A DNA stretch of 50,216 nt from Nocardioides sp. Root1257 (GTDB lineage: Bacteria > Actinomycetota > Actinomycetes > Propionibacteriales > Nocardioidaceae). The position numbers and the translations under genes are program-made. The DNA lies in NCBI RefSeq assembly GCF_001425175.1, contig NZ_LMDV01000013.1, forward strand, positions 1 to 50,216. The letters are read 5' to 3'. Below, piece by piece: positions 1-8,400 of this stretch (position 1 is the first letter of the stretch; every line of letters begins with the position of its first letter). A model generated the notes under the pieces. The model saw only the letters and a program-made list of their open reading frames with translations, was not told the DNA's origin and made no database searches.

Positions 1-104
1 TGGCAGGATGGCTCCACCAGTACAACCACCACCGGCCCCACTCAGCAATCGGCGGCCAAACACCCATCACCCGGTTGAACAACCTGGCTGGGCATCACAG
101 CTAG
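1..104 (+). CDS. IS481-family transposase, C-terminal fragment (cut by window edge)
   Basis: Reading from base 3, the frame gives 33 residues ending in a TAG at 102-104, including WLHQYNHHRPHSAIGG and then TPITRLNNLAGHHS. This is the typical end of the DDE integrase-type catalytic core of IS481-family transposases, where a WxxxYNxxRPHxALGG block is followed by a short PxxRxNN tail. The protein would cut and join the ends of its insertion sequence. Only the tail is inside the window, so whether the gene is intact upstream cannot be judged. The expected terminal inverted repeat is not seen after the stop, because the stop overlaps the stop of a gene on the other strand (shared CTAG at 101-104). 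That suggests a remnant or a lost right end. Confidence 0.75.
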   Translation, partial: AGWLHQYNHHRPHSAIGGQTPITRLNNLAGHHS

Positions 105-262
105 CCGCCGCCGAACGTCCCCGCGCCCCAGTTGCCGCCACCACCGGATGACGGGTAGTCGTGCTTCCCGCACCGCCGGCACCGTCGGAACCGCCCGGAC
201 CCGTCCTCCGAGCTGACCCGTTCCCAGCTGTGCAGGGAAAACCAACATCGGAGTGCTTTCAC
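101..262 (-). CDS. 53-residue zinc-ribbon-like protein with glycine-rich tail
   Basis: A GTG at 262 preceded by a near-perfect Shine-Dalgarno (AAGGAGGG at 267-274, four bases from the start) opens a 53-codon frame ending in TAG at 101-103. The protein begins VKALRCWFSLHSWERV, has CRRCG at residues 28-32, and ends in a Gly/Asn/Trp-rich tail (GGGGNWGAGTFGGG). Cys6, His11 and the CxxC pair could bind one zinc ion. Short Cys-rich proteins with an HxW motif and a CxxCGK ribbon are frequent in Actinobacteria, but I know no function. It is convergent with the transposase fragment and the two stops share CTAG, so either the insertion trimmed this gene or the coincidence is old. Confidence 0.65.
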   Translation of the reverse strand: MKALRCWFSLHSWERVSSEDGSGRFRRCRRCGKHDYPSSGGGGNWGAGTFGGG

Positions 263-266
263 GACA

Positions 267-274
267 CCCTCCTT
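267..274 (-). promoter_or_regulatory. Strong ribosome binding site of the small zinc-ribbon gene
   Basis: The minus strand reads AAGGAGGG four bases before the GTG at 262. It fixes the reading frame and the start of a gene too short to be found by length alone. Confidence 0.7.
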
Positions 275-297
275 GGACCCAGGGACATGTTCGATGG

Positions 298-1434
298 CTA
301 CTCGTAGGAGATGGCGTCGAGCAGGCTCACGGCTGCCTCAGCGCCGGCATCACTGCTGGTGTTGGTGAAGACGACCACCGTCCGGTCGAGCTCAGGGTTG
401 TGGAACGCGAGCGTGTGGTAGCCGTCGACGACGCCTTCGTGGCCGAACGGGATGCTGCGGTCACGGCCGAGCAGCATGACGCCGAGCCCGTAGCCCGGTT
501 CATGGCCGGTGGGGAGGCTCCCCCGTGCCGTGGTCATGTCGTCGACGCTGGCATCGGAGAGCAGGGCTCCGTGGAGCGCGCCGAAGAACCGAGCGATGTC
601 GGCTGCGGTGGTGACGACCCCGGCGGTCGCCCAGGTGCCGGTGTAGTCGCCGAGGGTGATGTCGTTGCCGTTCTCGTCGTACCCGCGGACCAGCCGCGGC
701 TCTCGGTCCAGATCGGCCGACAGCACGGAGTCGTTCATCCCCGCCGGGACGAACACCCGGTCGTGGAGCACGGTGGCGAGCCGCTGTCCGGTCGCCCTCT
801 CGACGATCTTGCCGAGGAGCCAGTAGCCCGGGTTGGTGTAGCGGGTGACGGCATCGGCGGGGCCGGTCGGCGGGTGGTCCAGCAGCTCCTGCAACCGTCG
901 ATCTGTCAGATCGGTGCCCCAGTCGTAGTTCCTACGGGCCGTCACGTCCCAGATGCCGCTGCGGTGGTCGAGAAGGTCCTCGATGGTGACGTCGGCGCCG
1001 AAGGAGAGCATGCCGGGAAGCCACTGCTCGACCGTGTCGCCCAAGGTGAGGTCTCCCTCCGCCTCGAGCTGGAGGACCACGACCGCGACCATCGTGTTGG
1101 TGACGTTCGCGATGCCGAAGCGGTCGTCGGTGCGCATGGGCCGCTCAGGGCTGATCCTGGCGTTGCCGAGAGCGAGTGCCCGGGTCTGATCGCCCTGGGA
1201 GACCAGGAGGATGACGCCGGGCACCTGAAGGGCGTAGTGCGGGGCGACCGTGCGCCAGTGCTCGAGAACCGCGTCCAGCTCCGCACGGTCGCCGGTCGCC
1301 TCCGACGGGGCAGGTGAGGACTCGGACCTCCGGGGTTCCGGGGAGCCGTCACCGGAGGTGCAGGCAGCGAGCTGCCCGAGCGTCAGCACCAGGACGACGC
1401 TGGCGACGGGACCTCGTGCACCCCTCGCACGCAT
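298..1434 (-). CDS. Lipoprotein with serine beta-lactamase fold, catalytic SxxK replaced by NxxN
   Basis: 378 residues from the ATG at 1434. That start puts the signal peptide at the N-terminus, with a lipobox LAAC (Cys25), followed by a Ser/Pro-rich linker; a TTG at 1470 is possible but would spoil the signal. The rest has the class C beta-lactamase/DD-peptidase/esterase fold: the RTDDRFGIANVTNTMVA block corresponds to the family's FRIxSVTKTFTA, the second motif is YTN (199-201) and the third is HEG (332-334). In this copy the nucleophile Ser and the general-base Lys are Asn110 and Asn113, read directly from AAC GTC ACC AAC. Known family members acylate through that Ser, so this protein should not hydrolyse by the usual mechanism; a cell-surface binding role is possible. 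Length and the other motifs are normal, arguing against simple decay. Confidence 0.8.
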   Translation of the reverse strand: MRARGARGPVASVVLVLTLGQLAACTSGDGSPEPRRSESSPAPSEATGDRAELDAVLEHWRTVAPHYALQVPGVILLVSQGDQTRALALGNARISPERPMRTDDRFGIANVTNTMVAVVVLQLEAEGDLTLGDTVEQWLPGMLSFGADVTIEDLLDHRSGIWDVTARRNYDWGTDLTDRRLQELLDHPPTGPADAVTRYTNPGYWLLGKIVERATGQRLATVLHDRVFVPAGMNDSVLSADLDREPRLVRGYDENGNDITLGDYTGTWATAGVVTTAADIARFFGALHGALLSDASVDDMTTARGSLPTGHEPGYGLGVMLLGRDRSIPFGHEGVVDGYHTLAFHNPELDRTVVVFTNTSSDAGAEAAVSLLDAISYE

Positions 1435-1526
1435 GCCCTCAGCGTTCACCGCGCCCGACCTGGCCCGCAACCCGCATCGGGGCTATCCGCGGACGGCACG
1501 CCACGCCCGTCAGCAGCTGTCTCCGC

Positions 1527-1835
1527 CTACTGGATCGGGATGACTCCCACCCCGAGAACGGCGACCTCCGTCACTTCGTCCGAGATCTCGAACAGCTGGT
1601 CGATGGCGACCTCGGTGAGAGCATCCGTTCCTGCTGGTGGTGGGTTCTCGACGAGTCGCAGGTGGAGGCGCCACGGTTCCGGCACGATCGGGATCGGGCC
1701 ATGGTCGAGCCCGACGTCGAAGCCGCCTTGCGGGCAGGTGCCCGTGCCGGTGACGCGCACCATCCGGTTCTCGCCGGTCGGCACGTCGAACGCGGCGAAG
1801 TCCTTCGCGTCCCAACGACAGACGAGGTCAGGCAT
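1527..1835 (-). CDS. Hypothetical 102-residue protein, translationally coupled to the upstream gene
   Basis: The ATG at 1835 sits in a TGATG overlap with the stop of the preceding gene; a GTG one codon earlier (1838) is an alternative. The sequence begins MPDLVCRWDAKDFAAF, has no signal peptide or membrane segment and looks beta-rich, with many short alternating hydrophobic stretches ending in VAVLGVGVIPIQ. A GTGTCPQGGFD segment contains one of only two cysteines. I do not recognise the family. The overlap implies that it is made together with the 165-residue protein, possibly as a partner. The gene is supported by the coupling and consistent codon use; no homologue comes to mind. Confidence 0.55.
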   Translation of the reverse strand: MPDLVCRWDAKDFAAFDVPTGENRMVRVTGTGTCPQGGFDVGLDHGPIPIVPEPWRLHLRLVENPPPAGTDALTEVAIDQLFEISDEVTEVAVLGVGVIPIQ

Positions 1836-2332
1836 CACGCACCTCGCTGTGCGTTCTCGAGCGCTGCCTGGAGCAGGGACTCGCGCGCCTGGCGCCGCTC
1901 TTCCGGAGTCAGGTTCGTGTTCGCGTCCACCGCAGCAAGGTCACGGTTCAGCCGGACCATCCAGTCCGGCACGGGCGGGGCCGGTGTCGCCGGCGGGGGC
2001 GGCTGCGTCGCCGGGACCCTCGTGAAGTGGTACCAGTAGCCGTCCCGGGGATCCCAGATCGCGGCGACATCCATCACCCGCGTGGCCGTCCCCATGTTCA
2101 GGACCTCACGCAGGATGTTGTGCTCGGTCCAGTAGTCGTCGCCGAGGGTGACCACCGGCAGGCTCATCCGCGCGAACGCGTGTGTACGGCGGTCGTAGGT
2201 CTCCCAGCGGGCTTGCACCGGGTCCCAGAACACATCAGGCAGGTGCTGCCGCTGGACGAAGTCCTCCCACCCGCTCTTGAAGCTCCTGCCGGCTTCCGTG
2301 TTCTCGGGGAACGGCTCGAACTTGAACTGCAT
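1835..2332 (-). CDS. Hypothetical 165-residue protein, first gene of a two-gene unit
   Basis: Starts at ATG 2332 with GAGAGG seven bases upstream, and its TGA overlaps the next start. Residues 1-105 form a compact, Trp/Tyr/Phe-rich domain (QRQHLPDVFWDPVQARWETYDRRTHAFARMSLP, quoted here only by its ends QRQHLPDVFWDP and HAFARMSLP; later IWDPRDGYWYHF). A proline-rich linker at about 108-123 (ATQPPPPATPAPPVPD) leads to a charged helical tail of about 40 residues with LTPEERRQARESLLQ. There is no signal peptide or membrane helix. The repeated W-D-P motifs hint at an internal similarity. The layout of a globular domain, a Pro linker and a helix suggests a binding protein, but that is a guess; I do not recognise the family. 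Confidence 0.55.
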   Translation of the reverse strand: MQFKFEPFPENTEAGRSFKSGWEDFVQRQHLPDVFWDPVQARWETYDRRTHAFARMSLPVVTLGDDYWTEHNILREVLNMGTATRVMDVAAIWDPRDGYWYHFTRVPATQPPPPATPAPPVPDWMVRLNRDLAAVDANTNLTPEERRQARESLLQAALENAQRGA

Positions 2333-2475
2333 GACTCAACCTCTCGCCATGGCGACGACTCGCCATGGCCACAGTGGCGGACATCCTCCGGTCTGAGCCG
2401 GCAAGCGACCACGAACCACTAGTTTGCGGTAGGCGTCACTGCGGTCCGGGACGTCCCTAGCCAGGTCGTGTCCGC

Positions 2476-3075
2476 CTAGGTGCCAGGCCTCTTCGTGGGC
2501 GCCGGGTACGGCGTCTTGCCCTGGGCGAGGGCGTCGGTGAGCTGCTGGATGCGGCGGGCTCGGGTCTCCGGACGCACCGCCGTCTGGACGCGGTTCAGGA
2601 ACGCGAAGCGGTTGCGGCCGTCCAGCGCGGCGTAGACGTCGGTGAGGTCGCGCGCGGCCAGGGCGGCGGCGAGGTCGTCGGGCACCACCGCGCTGGCGGG
2701 GCCGTCGTAGGCGGCGTCCCAGCGACCGTCCGCCTTCGCTCGCTCCACCTCGGCCAGGCCGGCGGGGCGCATCCGACCCTCGGCGGTGAGGCGCTCGATG
2801 CGCGCACAGTTGATCTTCGACCACACGCTCCTGGCGCGCCGCGGGGTGAACCGTTGCACGTACCACTCGTCGTCGACCCGCCGGGCGATGCCGTCGATCC
2901 AGCCGAAGCAGAGCGCCACGTCCACGGCCGTGGTCCAGTCGATCGACGTGACTCCGGAGCCCTTCTTCGCCATCCGCACCCAGACGTGCGAAGCGGTCGA
3001 CGCGTTGTCGACGAGCCATGCCTCGAACGCCTCGTCACCCCCGAAGAACACCGCATCGGAGTGGTCCATCGACAT
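2476..3075 (-). CDS. YdeI/OmpD-associated family protein
   Basis: About 199 residues from the ATG at 3075 (MSMDHSDAVFFGG); an ATG two codons on (3069) is equally possible. The order of recognisable blocks fits the family: an N-terminal FEAWLVDNASTASHVWVRMAK segment (ends FEAWLVDN and VWVRMAKKGSG), then WTTAVDVALCFGWIDGI and FTPRRARSVWSKIN, followed by a helical C-terminal domain with AEVERAKADGRWDAAYDG and VPDDLAAALAA. Proteins of this type are widespread in soil bacteria and are annotated by the OmdA/DUF1801-like domain; no enzyme reaction is established. It is cytoplasmic by sequence and stands alone on the minus strand, with 143 bases to the next gene downstream. Confidence 0.8.
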   Translation of the reverse strand: MSMDHSDAVFFGGDEAFEAWLVDNASTASHVWVRMAKKGSGVTSIDWTTAVDVALCFGWIDGIARRVDDEWYVQRFTPRRARSVWSKINCARIERLTAEGRMRPAGLAEVERAKADGRWDAAYDGPASAVVPDDLAAALAARDLTDVYAALDGRNRFAFLNRVQTAVRPETRARRIQQLTDALAQGKTPYPAPTKRPGT

Positions 3076-3120
3076 GGCGGAAACCCTAGCCCCGGGCACC
3101 GACCACCCGCAGGGGACGAC

Positions 3121-4392
3121 TCAGGCGGTGAAGGCGAGGAGGTCGCCCACCCCGGCACGGATCGCGTCGTACGCCTGGCGCAGGGTCGCGGGATCCGTCG
3201 ACACGCTCACCACGTCGTCCGGCGAGTGGAACTCCCGGAAGTTGCCGGCGACGGACAGCAGCGGGACGCCGTCACCGAGACGGTCGTGCCAGACCTGCCC
3301 CTCGCCCGGCCACTTCGCGGCGACCCCGATGTTCGCTGTCTTCAGGTCGTCGACCAGGTCCGGGACGGTGGCGTTCGCGGGCTGGCTGTAGGCGGCGCGG
3401 GGGCCGAGCACCAGCGAGCCGTCGGGCTGCCGACGGGTGGCGCCGATCGCCGATCCGAGGTGGAAGACGGCGCGGGGCTCGAGGTCGAACTCCTCCGCGA
3501 GGTATCTGCTCGCGCCGTAGTTGTACAGCTCGTGGGCCGTGTTGCCGACGAACAGCACCGGCTGGTCCTGCGCGAGGTCCGTCGCCAGCTCGAGCGCGAC
3601 CGCGAGACCGGTGGCGCGCTCGGCGGCGCAGTTGAACCAGCCGGTGAGCGGCGTCGTGACGATCACGGGGTCGACGACGGGCTTGCGGGTCCCGAACCAG
3701 GCGGTGACGACGCGCGTCCGTCGCGTGATGGTCCGCGCCGAGAACTCGACCTCGGCGCCGTACGCCGCCAGGTCGTTGGCGACCCGACCCGGCACGAGCA
3801 GGGTCGGGACACCGGTCTTGGGGAGGTCGGGATCGCTGTTGTAGCCGATCAGGCCGTCGTACAGCGGGTTCGTGCCGAGCGCGGCGTTCGTCGCGAGCAC
3901 GGCCAGACGGGCGTTGGCGGCCCGGGCATCGGCGAGCGCACCGAGCACCGCCGGGTCGTTGCCGTCCAGCTTGGTCGTCACCGAGCGGACGAAGTCGGCG
4001 CGGCCGGAGAACCGACCCTCGCCCTCGAAGTACAGGGGCACGGTGTCGACCCGGTGCTGCCCGACCCTCACGTCCGCGTGCCAGTCGTAGAACGGGAAGT
4101 CGTAGCTCCAGCTCCCGACCCGTCCGCCGCGGCGCTTCAGCTCCTGCTCCAGCCACTCCAGTGCCCGTTCCTGCGAGGGCGTGCCGGTCCGGTGGACGCC
4201 GTACTGGCTGTAGCCGCGGACGGACGCGTGCAGCGACTCGTCGAGCCTCGGCGGCCGACCGTGCCGCGCGGCCGGGCGACCGGCACGACCGAACGCGGGG
4301 CTCGCGCCGAGGGCGAAGGTCGCGGCGAGACCGGCGGAGGTGACGGCACGGCGCGAGAGCCGACCGGTGAGGGCTTCGTAGGGGGTGGTCAT
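3121..4392 (-). CDS. Tat-exported M28-peptidase-like protein with a degraded zinc site
   Basis: 423 residues from the ATG at 4392, chosen because GGGAG lies five bases upstream and the Tat motif (LSRRAVTSAG at 12-21, then a hydrophobic stretch to ASPAFG) is then well placed; an ATG at 4416 is also in frame. Residues about 50-110 and 240-420 resemble the aminopeptidase M28 fold. The family's metal motifs are altered: VIVGAHxDS is VIVTTPLTG (243-251), the bridging ANDxxxG is AAERATG (256-262), the GEE pair is AHEL (286-289), the xLD motif is HLG (311-313); only the last histidine (FHSPDD, His389) stays. Since two zinc ions are needed for peptidase activity, I infer a non-catalytic exported protein or a changed chemistry. 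It is transcribed divergently from the GNAT gene. Confidence 0.7.
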   Translation of the reverse strand: MTTPYEALTGRLSRRAVTSAGLAATFALGASPAFGRAGRPAARHGRPPRLDESLHASVRGYSQYGVHRTGTPSQERALEWLEQELKRRGGRVGSWSYDFPFYDWHADVRVGQHRVDTVPLYFEGEGRFSGRADFVRSVTTKLDGNDPAVLGALADARAANARLAVLATNAALGTNPLYDGLIGYNSDPDLPKTGVPTLLVPGRVANDLAAYGAEVEFSARTITRRTRVVTAWFGTRKPVVDPVIVTTPLTGWFNCAAERATGLAVALELATDLAQDQPVLFVGNTAHELYNYGASRYLAEEFDLEPRAVFHLGSAIGATRRQPDGSLVLGPRAAYSQPANATVPDLVDDLKTANIGVAAKWPGEGQVWHDRLGDGVPLLSVAGNFREFHSPDDVVSVSTDPATLRQAYDAIRAGVGDLLAFTA

Positions 4393-4427
4393 GTCTGCTC
4401 CCGAGTTCAGTGGCATCCGACGTTAAA

Positions 4428-4444
4428 TGAACCATATTGGGTCA
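4428..4444. promoter_or_regulatory. Imperfect palindrome in the divergent M28-like/GNAT promoter region
   Basis: TGAACCATATTGGGTCA is a 17-base near-palindrome (TGAxCC arms) inside an AT-richer patch, 4421-4456, of an otherwise very GC-rich intergenic region. Its position between two divergent genes suggests an operator or an overlapping promoter pair. No regulator is identified. Confidence 0.35.
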
Positions 4445-4501
4445 CTTAGTACATCTTCGGTCGGGGACGCGACCCGCCGTCGGGCGGGCAAGATGTGCCG
4501 C

Positions 4502-5056
4502 ATGTCCCTGACCACGCCGGTGCTGAGCACGGAGCGCCTGCTGCTGCGGCCGTTCAGCGGCACGGACGCCGACGCCCTGTACGCCCTGCAGTCCGACGCG
4601 CACGTGCTGCGCTACTGGGACTCACCGCCCTGGACCGACCGGTCCCGGGCCGACGGCTTCCTCCAGCGCTGCCGGGAGATGGCCGAGGACGGCAGCGGGG
4701 TGCGGCTCGCCATCGACCGACGTGACGACGACGCGTTCCTGGGGTGGTGCAGCCTCAGCCGGTGGGACCCGACGTACCGGAGCGGGGCGCTGGGCTACTG
4801 CTTCGGCGAGGCTGCCTGGGGCCACGGCTATGCGACGGAGGCGGCGAGGGCGCTGCTGGGATGGGCGTTCGACACGCTCGACCTCAATCGCGTCCAGGCC
4901 GAGACCGACACGCGCAACGCCGGCTCGGCCCGGGTGCTGGAGAAGCTCGGGTTCCAGCGCGAGGGCACGCTCCGCGAGGACTGCGTCGTCGATGGCGTGG
5001 TCTCGGACTCGTGGGTCTACGGGCTGCTCCGGCGCGAGTGGTCGGCCGCGACGTGA
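4502..5056 (+). CDS. GNAT-family N-acetyltransferase (RimJ/RimL type)
   Basis: 184 residues from ATG 4502 (an ATG three codons earlier is possible). The protein has the acetyltransferase_3 pattern: the opening block ending LSTERLLLRPF, a central sheet, the acetyl-CoA binding turn in the GEAAWGHGYATEAARALLGWAF region (ends GEAAWGHGYATEA), and the NAGSARVLEKLGFQREG motif before the last strands, which is typical of RimJ/RimL-like enzymes that acetylate protein N-termini, small amines or antibiotics. The substrate cannot be read from sequence. Its TGA overlaps the GTG of the next gene (GTGA at 5053-5056), so the two are probably translated together. Confidence 0.88.
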   Translation: MSLTTPVLSTERLLLRPFSGTDADALYALQSDAHVLRYWDSPPWTDRSRADGFLQRCREMAEDGSGVRLAIDRRDDDAFLGWCSLSRWDPTYRSGALGYCFGEAAWGHGYATEAARALLGWAFDTLDLNRVQAETDTRNAGSARVLEKLGFQREGTLREDCVVDGVVSDSWVYGLLRREWSAAT

Positions 5057-5457
5057 GGCGCGTCGTCACGCTCGCCCTCGCCGCGGTCGCGGTGCTCGCC
5101 GCGGTCACGACCTGGTGGGTCGTGCGCGACTCCGATGACGACGACCACCAGGACACCGGCCTGACGGTCACGTGGAGCGAGACCGAGGAGCACCCGGCGT
5201 GCGTCTACCGGCCGGGCAGCGACCGTGCCGAGGCGACGATCGCGATCGACGGCACCGTCGCTGACGAGGAGACGGTGACGGTGACCGTCACGGCGTACGC
5301 CGACGAGAACACCTCCGACCTGGTCGGGACGGGCACCGGCCGTGCGCAGGTCGACGGGACCGTGCACCGCTCGCTGGTCGTGACCATCCCCGTCGACCGG
5401 CCGCCGCACGTCGACGAGGACGGCGTGGCGGCCTGCGCCCTCGACTCGACGTACTGA
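5053..5457 (+). CDS. Small membrane-anchored or secreted protein, hypothetical
   Basis: 134 residues starting at GTG 5053, overlapping the GNAT stop by four bases. Residues 4-24 (VVTLALAAVAVLAAVTTWWVV) are one hydrophobic segment behind a VRR start, followed directly by the acidic run DSDDDDHQD, so the rest is most likely outside the membrane on an uncleaved anchor. The outer part is Thr/Val-rich and beta-like (TVTVTVTAYADENTS) and has two cysteines that could form a disulphide (the one in PACVYRP and the one in VAACALD). I do not recognise a family. Coupling to the acetyltransferase may be positional only. Its end is 34 bases before lhr. Confidence 0.65.
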   Translation: MRRVVTLALAAVAVLAAVTTWWVVRDSDDDDHQDTGLTVTWSETEEHPACVYRPGSDRAEATIAIDGTVADEETVTVTVTAYADENTSDLVGTGTGRAQVDGTVHRSLVVTIPVDRPPHVDEDGVAACALDSTY

Positions 5458-5491
5458 GGGCACTGTCGGTGCCGTGAGCAAGGATGGTCGG

Positions 5492-8400
5492 GTGACCGAT
5501 CCCCTCGCCCGGTTCAGCGAGGCGACGCGCACCTGGTTCGGTGCGGCGTTCGCCGAGCCGACGCCTGCCCAGGTCGGGGCGTGGGACGCGATCGGGGCCG
5601 GTCGGCACGCACTGGTGGTGGCACCCACCGGGTCCGGCAAGACGCTGAGCGCGTTCCTCTGGTCGCTCGACCGGCTGCTGAGCACCGAGGAGCCGCCCGA
5701 GAAGTCGAAGCGGTGCCGGGTGCTCTACATCTCGCCGCTCAAGGCCCTCGGCGTCGACGTCGAGCGCAACCTCCGGGCCCCTCTGACCGGCATCCGGCAC
5801 ACCGCCGACCGCCTCGGCAGCCCCGTGCCCGAGGTCAGCGTCGGCGTCCGCTCCGGCGACACCCCCGCCGCCGACCGGCGCAAGCTCACGACCGCACCGC
5901 CCGACATCCTGATCACGACGCCCGAGTCGCTGTTCCTGATGCTCACCAGCCAGGCCCGCGAGTCGCTGCGCGGCGTCGAGACCGTCATCGTCGACGAGGT
6001 GCACGCGGTCGCCGGCACCAAGCGCGGCGCGCACCTCGCGGTCAGCCTGGAGCGCCTCGACGCGCTGCTCGACCGGCCGGCGCAGCGCATCGGCCTCAGC
6101 GCCACGGTCCGCCCGCTCGACGAGGTCGCCCGGTTCCTGGGCGGCACGGCGCCGGTCGACATCGTCGCGCCGCCGAGCGAGAAGGAGTGGGACCTCAGGG
6201 TCGTCGTACCCGTCGAGGACATGACCGCTCCCGCCGACTACGACGAGGACAGCGACGACCCGCAGCGCGCCCAGAGCATCTGGCCGCACGTCGAGGAGCG
6301 GGTCGTCGACCTGATCGAGCAGCACCGCTCGACGATCGTCTTCGCCAACTCACGACGCCTGGCCGAGCGGCTGACCGCGCGGCTCAACGAGATCGCCGCC
6401 GACCGGGCCGGCGTCGCCGTCGACACGGAGGGCGAGGCGCCCGCGCAGGTGATGGCGCAGTCGGGCCAGTCCTACGGCGCCCAGGCCGTCGTCGCCAAGG
6501 CCCACCACGGCTCGGTCTCCAAGGAGCAGCGAGCGCTGATCGAGGACGACCTCAAGCGCGGCCGGCTCCCCTGCGTGGTCGCGACCAGCAGCCTCGAGCT
6601 CGGCATCGACATGGGCGCCGTCGACCTGGTGATCCAGATCGAGAGCCCGCCGAGCGTCGCGAGCGCCCTGCAGCGGGTCGGGCGCGCGGGCCACCAGGTC
6701 GGCGAGATCTCCCGCGGCGTGCTCTTCCCGAAGCACCGCGGCGACCTCGCCCAGACCGCCGTCGCGGTCGACCGGATGCGCACCGGCTCGATCGAGTCGC
6801 TCCGGGTGCCGACCAACCCGCTCGACGTGCTCGCCCAGCAGGTCGTCGCCACCACCGCGCTCGAGGCGTGGCAGGTCGACGAGCTCTTCGACCTGGTGCG
6901 GCGCAGCGCGCCGTTCGCGCAGCTCCCGCGCAGCGCCTACGACGCCACGCTCGACCTGCTGAGCGGCCGCTACCCGTCCGACGAGTTCGCCGAGCTGCGC
7001 CCGCGTGTCGTCTGGGACCGGGTGACCGGGTCGATCACCGGCCGACCCGGCTCCCAGCGCCTCGCGGTCACCAGCGGCGGCACCATCCCCGACCGCGGGT
7101 TGTTCGGCGTCTTCCTGGTCGGGGCCGGGAACGAGCAGAGCGGGCCCGGACGGCGCGTCGGCGAGCTCGACGAGGAGATGGTCTACGAGTCCCGGGTCGG
7201 CGACGTGTTCGCGCTCGGCGCGACCAGCTGGCGCATCGAGGACATCACCCACGACCGGGTCCTCGTCACGCCGGCGCCGGGCATCCCCGGTCGCCTGCCG
7301 TTCTGGAAGGGTGACGCCCTCGGCCGCCCCGCCGAGCTCGGCCGGGCCATCGGCGCGTTCACCCGCGAGCTCGGCGCGCTCCCCCGCGACCGCGCCGAGG
7401 AGCGCGCCCGCGCCGACGGCCTCGACGAGTACGCCGCCGCCAACCTGGTCGGCTACCTGCACGAGCAGCTCGAGGCCACCAACCTGCTGCCGAGCGACCA
7501 GATCCTGGTCGTCGAGCGCTTCCGTGACGAGCTTGGCGACTGGCGGCTCGTCGTGCACTCGCCGTACGGCGTCCCCGTGCACGCACCCTGGGCGCTCGCG
7601 ATCAACGCCCGCTTGCGCGAGCGCTACGGCGTGGACGGCCAGGCGGTCGCCTCCGACGACGGCATCGTGATCCGGATCCCCGACACCGACGCCGACCCGC
7701 CCGGCGGCGACGTCATCGTCTTCGAGCCCGACGAGATCGACGCCGTGGTGACCCAGGAGGTCGGCGGCTCGGCGCTCTTCGCCTCCCGCTTCCGCGAGTG
7801 CGCGGCCCGAGCCCTGCTGCTCCCCCGCCGCGACCCCGGTCGCCGCTCGCCGCTGTGGCAGCAGCGGCAACGGTCGGCGGCGCTGCTCGAGGTCGCCGTG
7901 CAGTACCCCTCGTTCCCGATCGTCCTCGAGGCGGTGCGCGAGTGCCTCCAGGACGTCTATGACCTACCGTCGCTCACGGCGCTGATGCGCGGCATCGACC
8001 GCCGCGAGGTGCAGGTCGTCGACGTGGCGACCCACCAGCCCTCGCCGTTCGCGCGCACCCTGCTGTTCGGCTACGTCGCGCAGTTCATGTACGAGGGCGA
8101 CTCCCCCATCGCCGAGCGTCGGGCGGCTGCGCTCGCGCTCGACCAGGGCCTGCTCGCCGAGCTCCTCGGCCGCGCCGAGCTGCGCGAGCTGCTGGATCCC
8201 GAGGTGCTGGTCGAGGTCGAGGCCGAGCTGCAGCGGCTGGCTCCGGACCGGCGAGCCCGCGACGCCGAGGGCGTCGCCGACCTGCTCCGCCTGCTCGGCC
8301 CGCTGACGACCGCCGAGGTCGCGGAGCGGTCCGTCGAGGGCGCCGACACCGACGACTGGCTCGGCTCCCTCGCCGGGAGCCGGCGCGTGGTCGAGGTCCG

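Noticed and set aside
42..248. 68-codon minus-strand frame near the left edge
   Set aside because: It overlaps the small zinc-ribbon gene in a different frame; the latter has the strong SD and Cys motifs.
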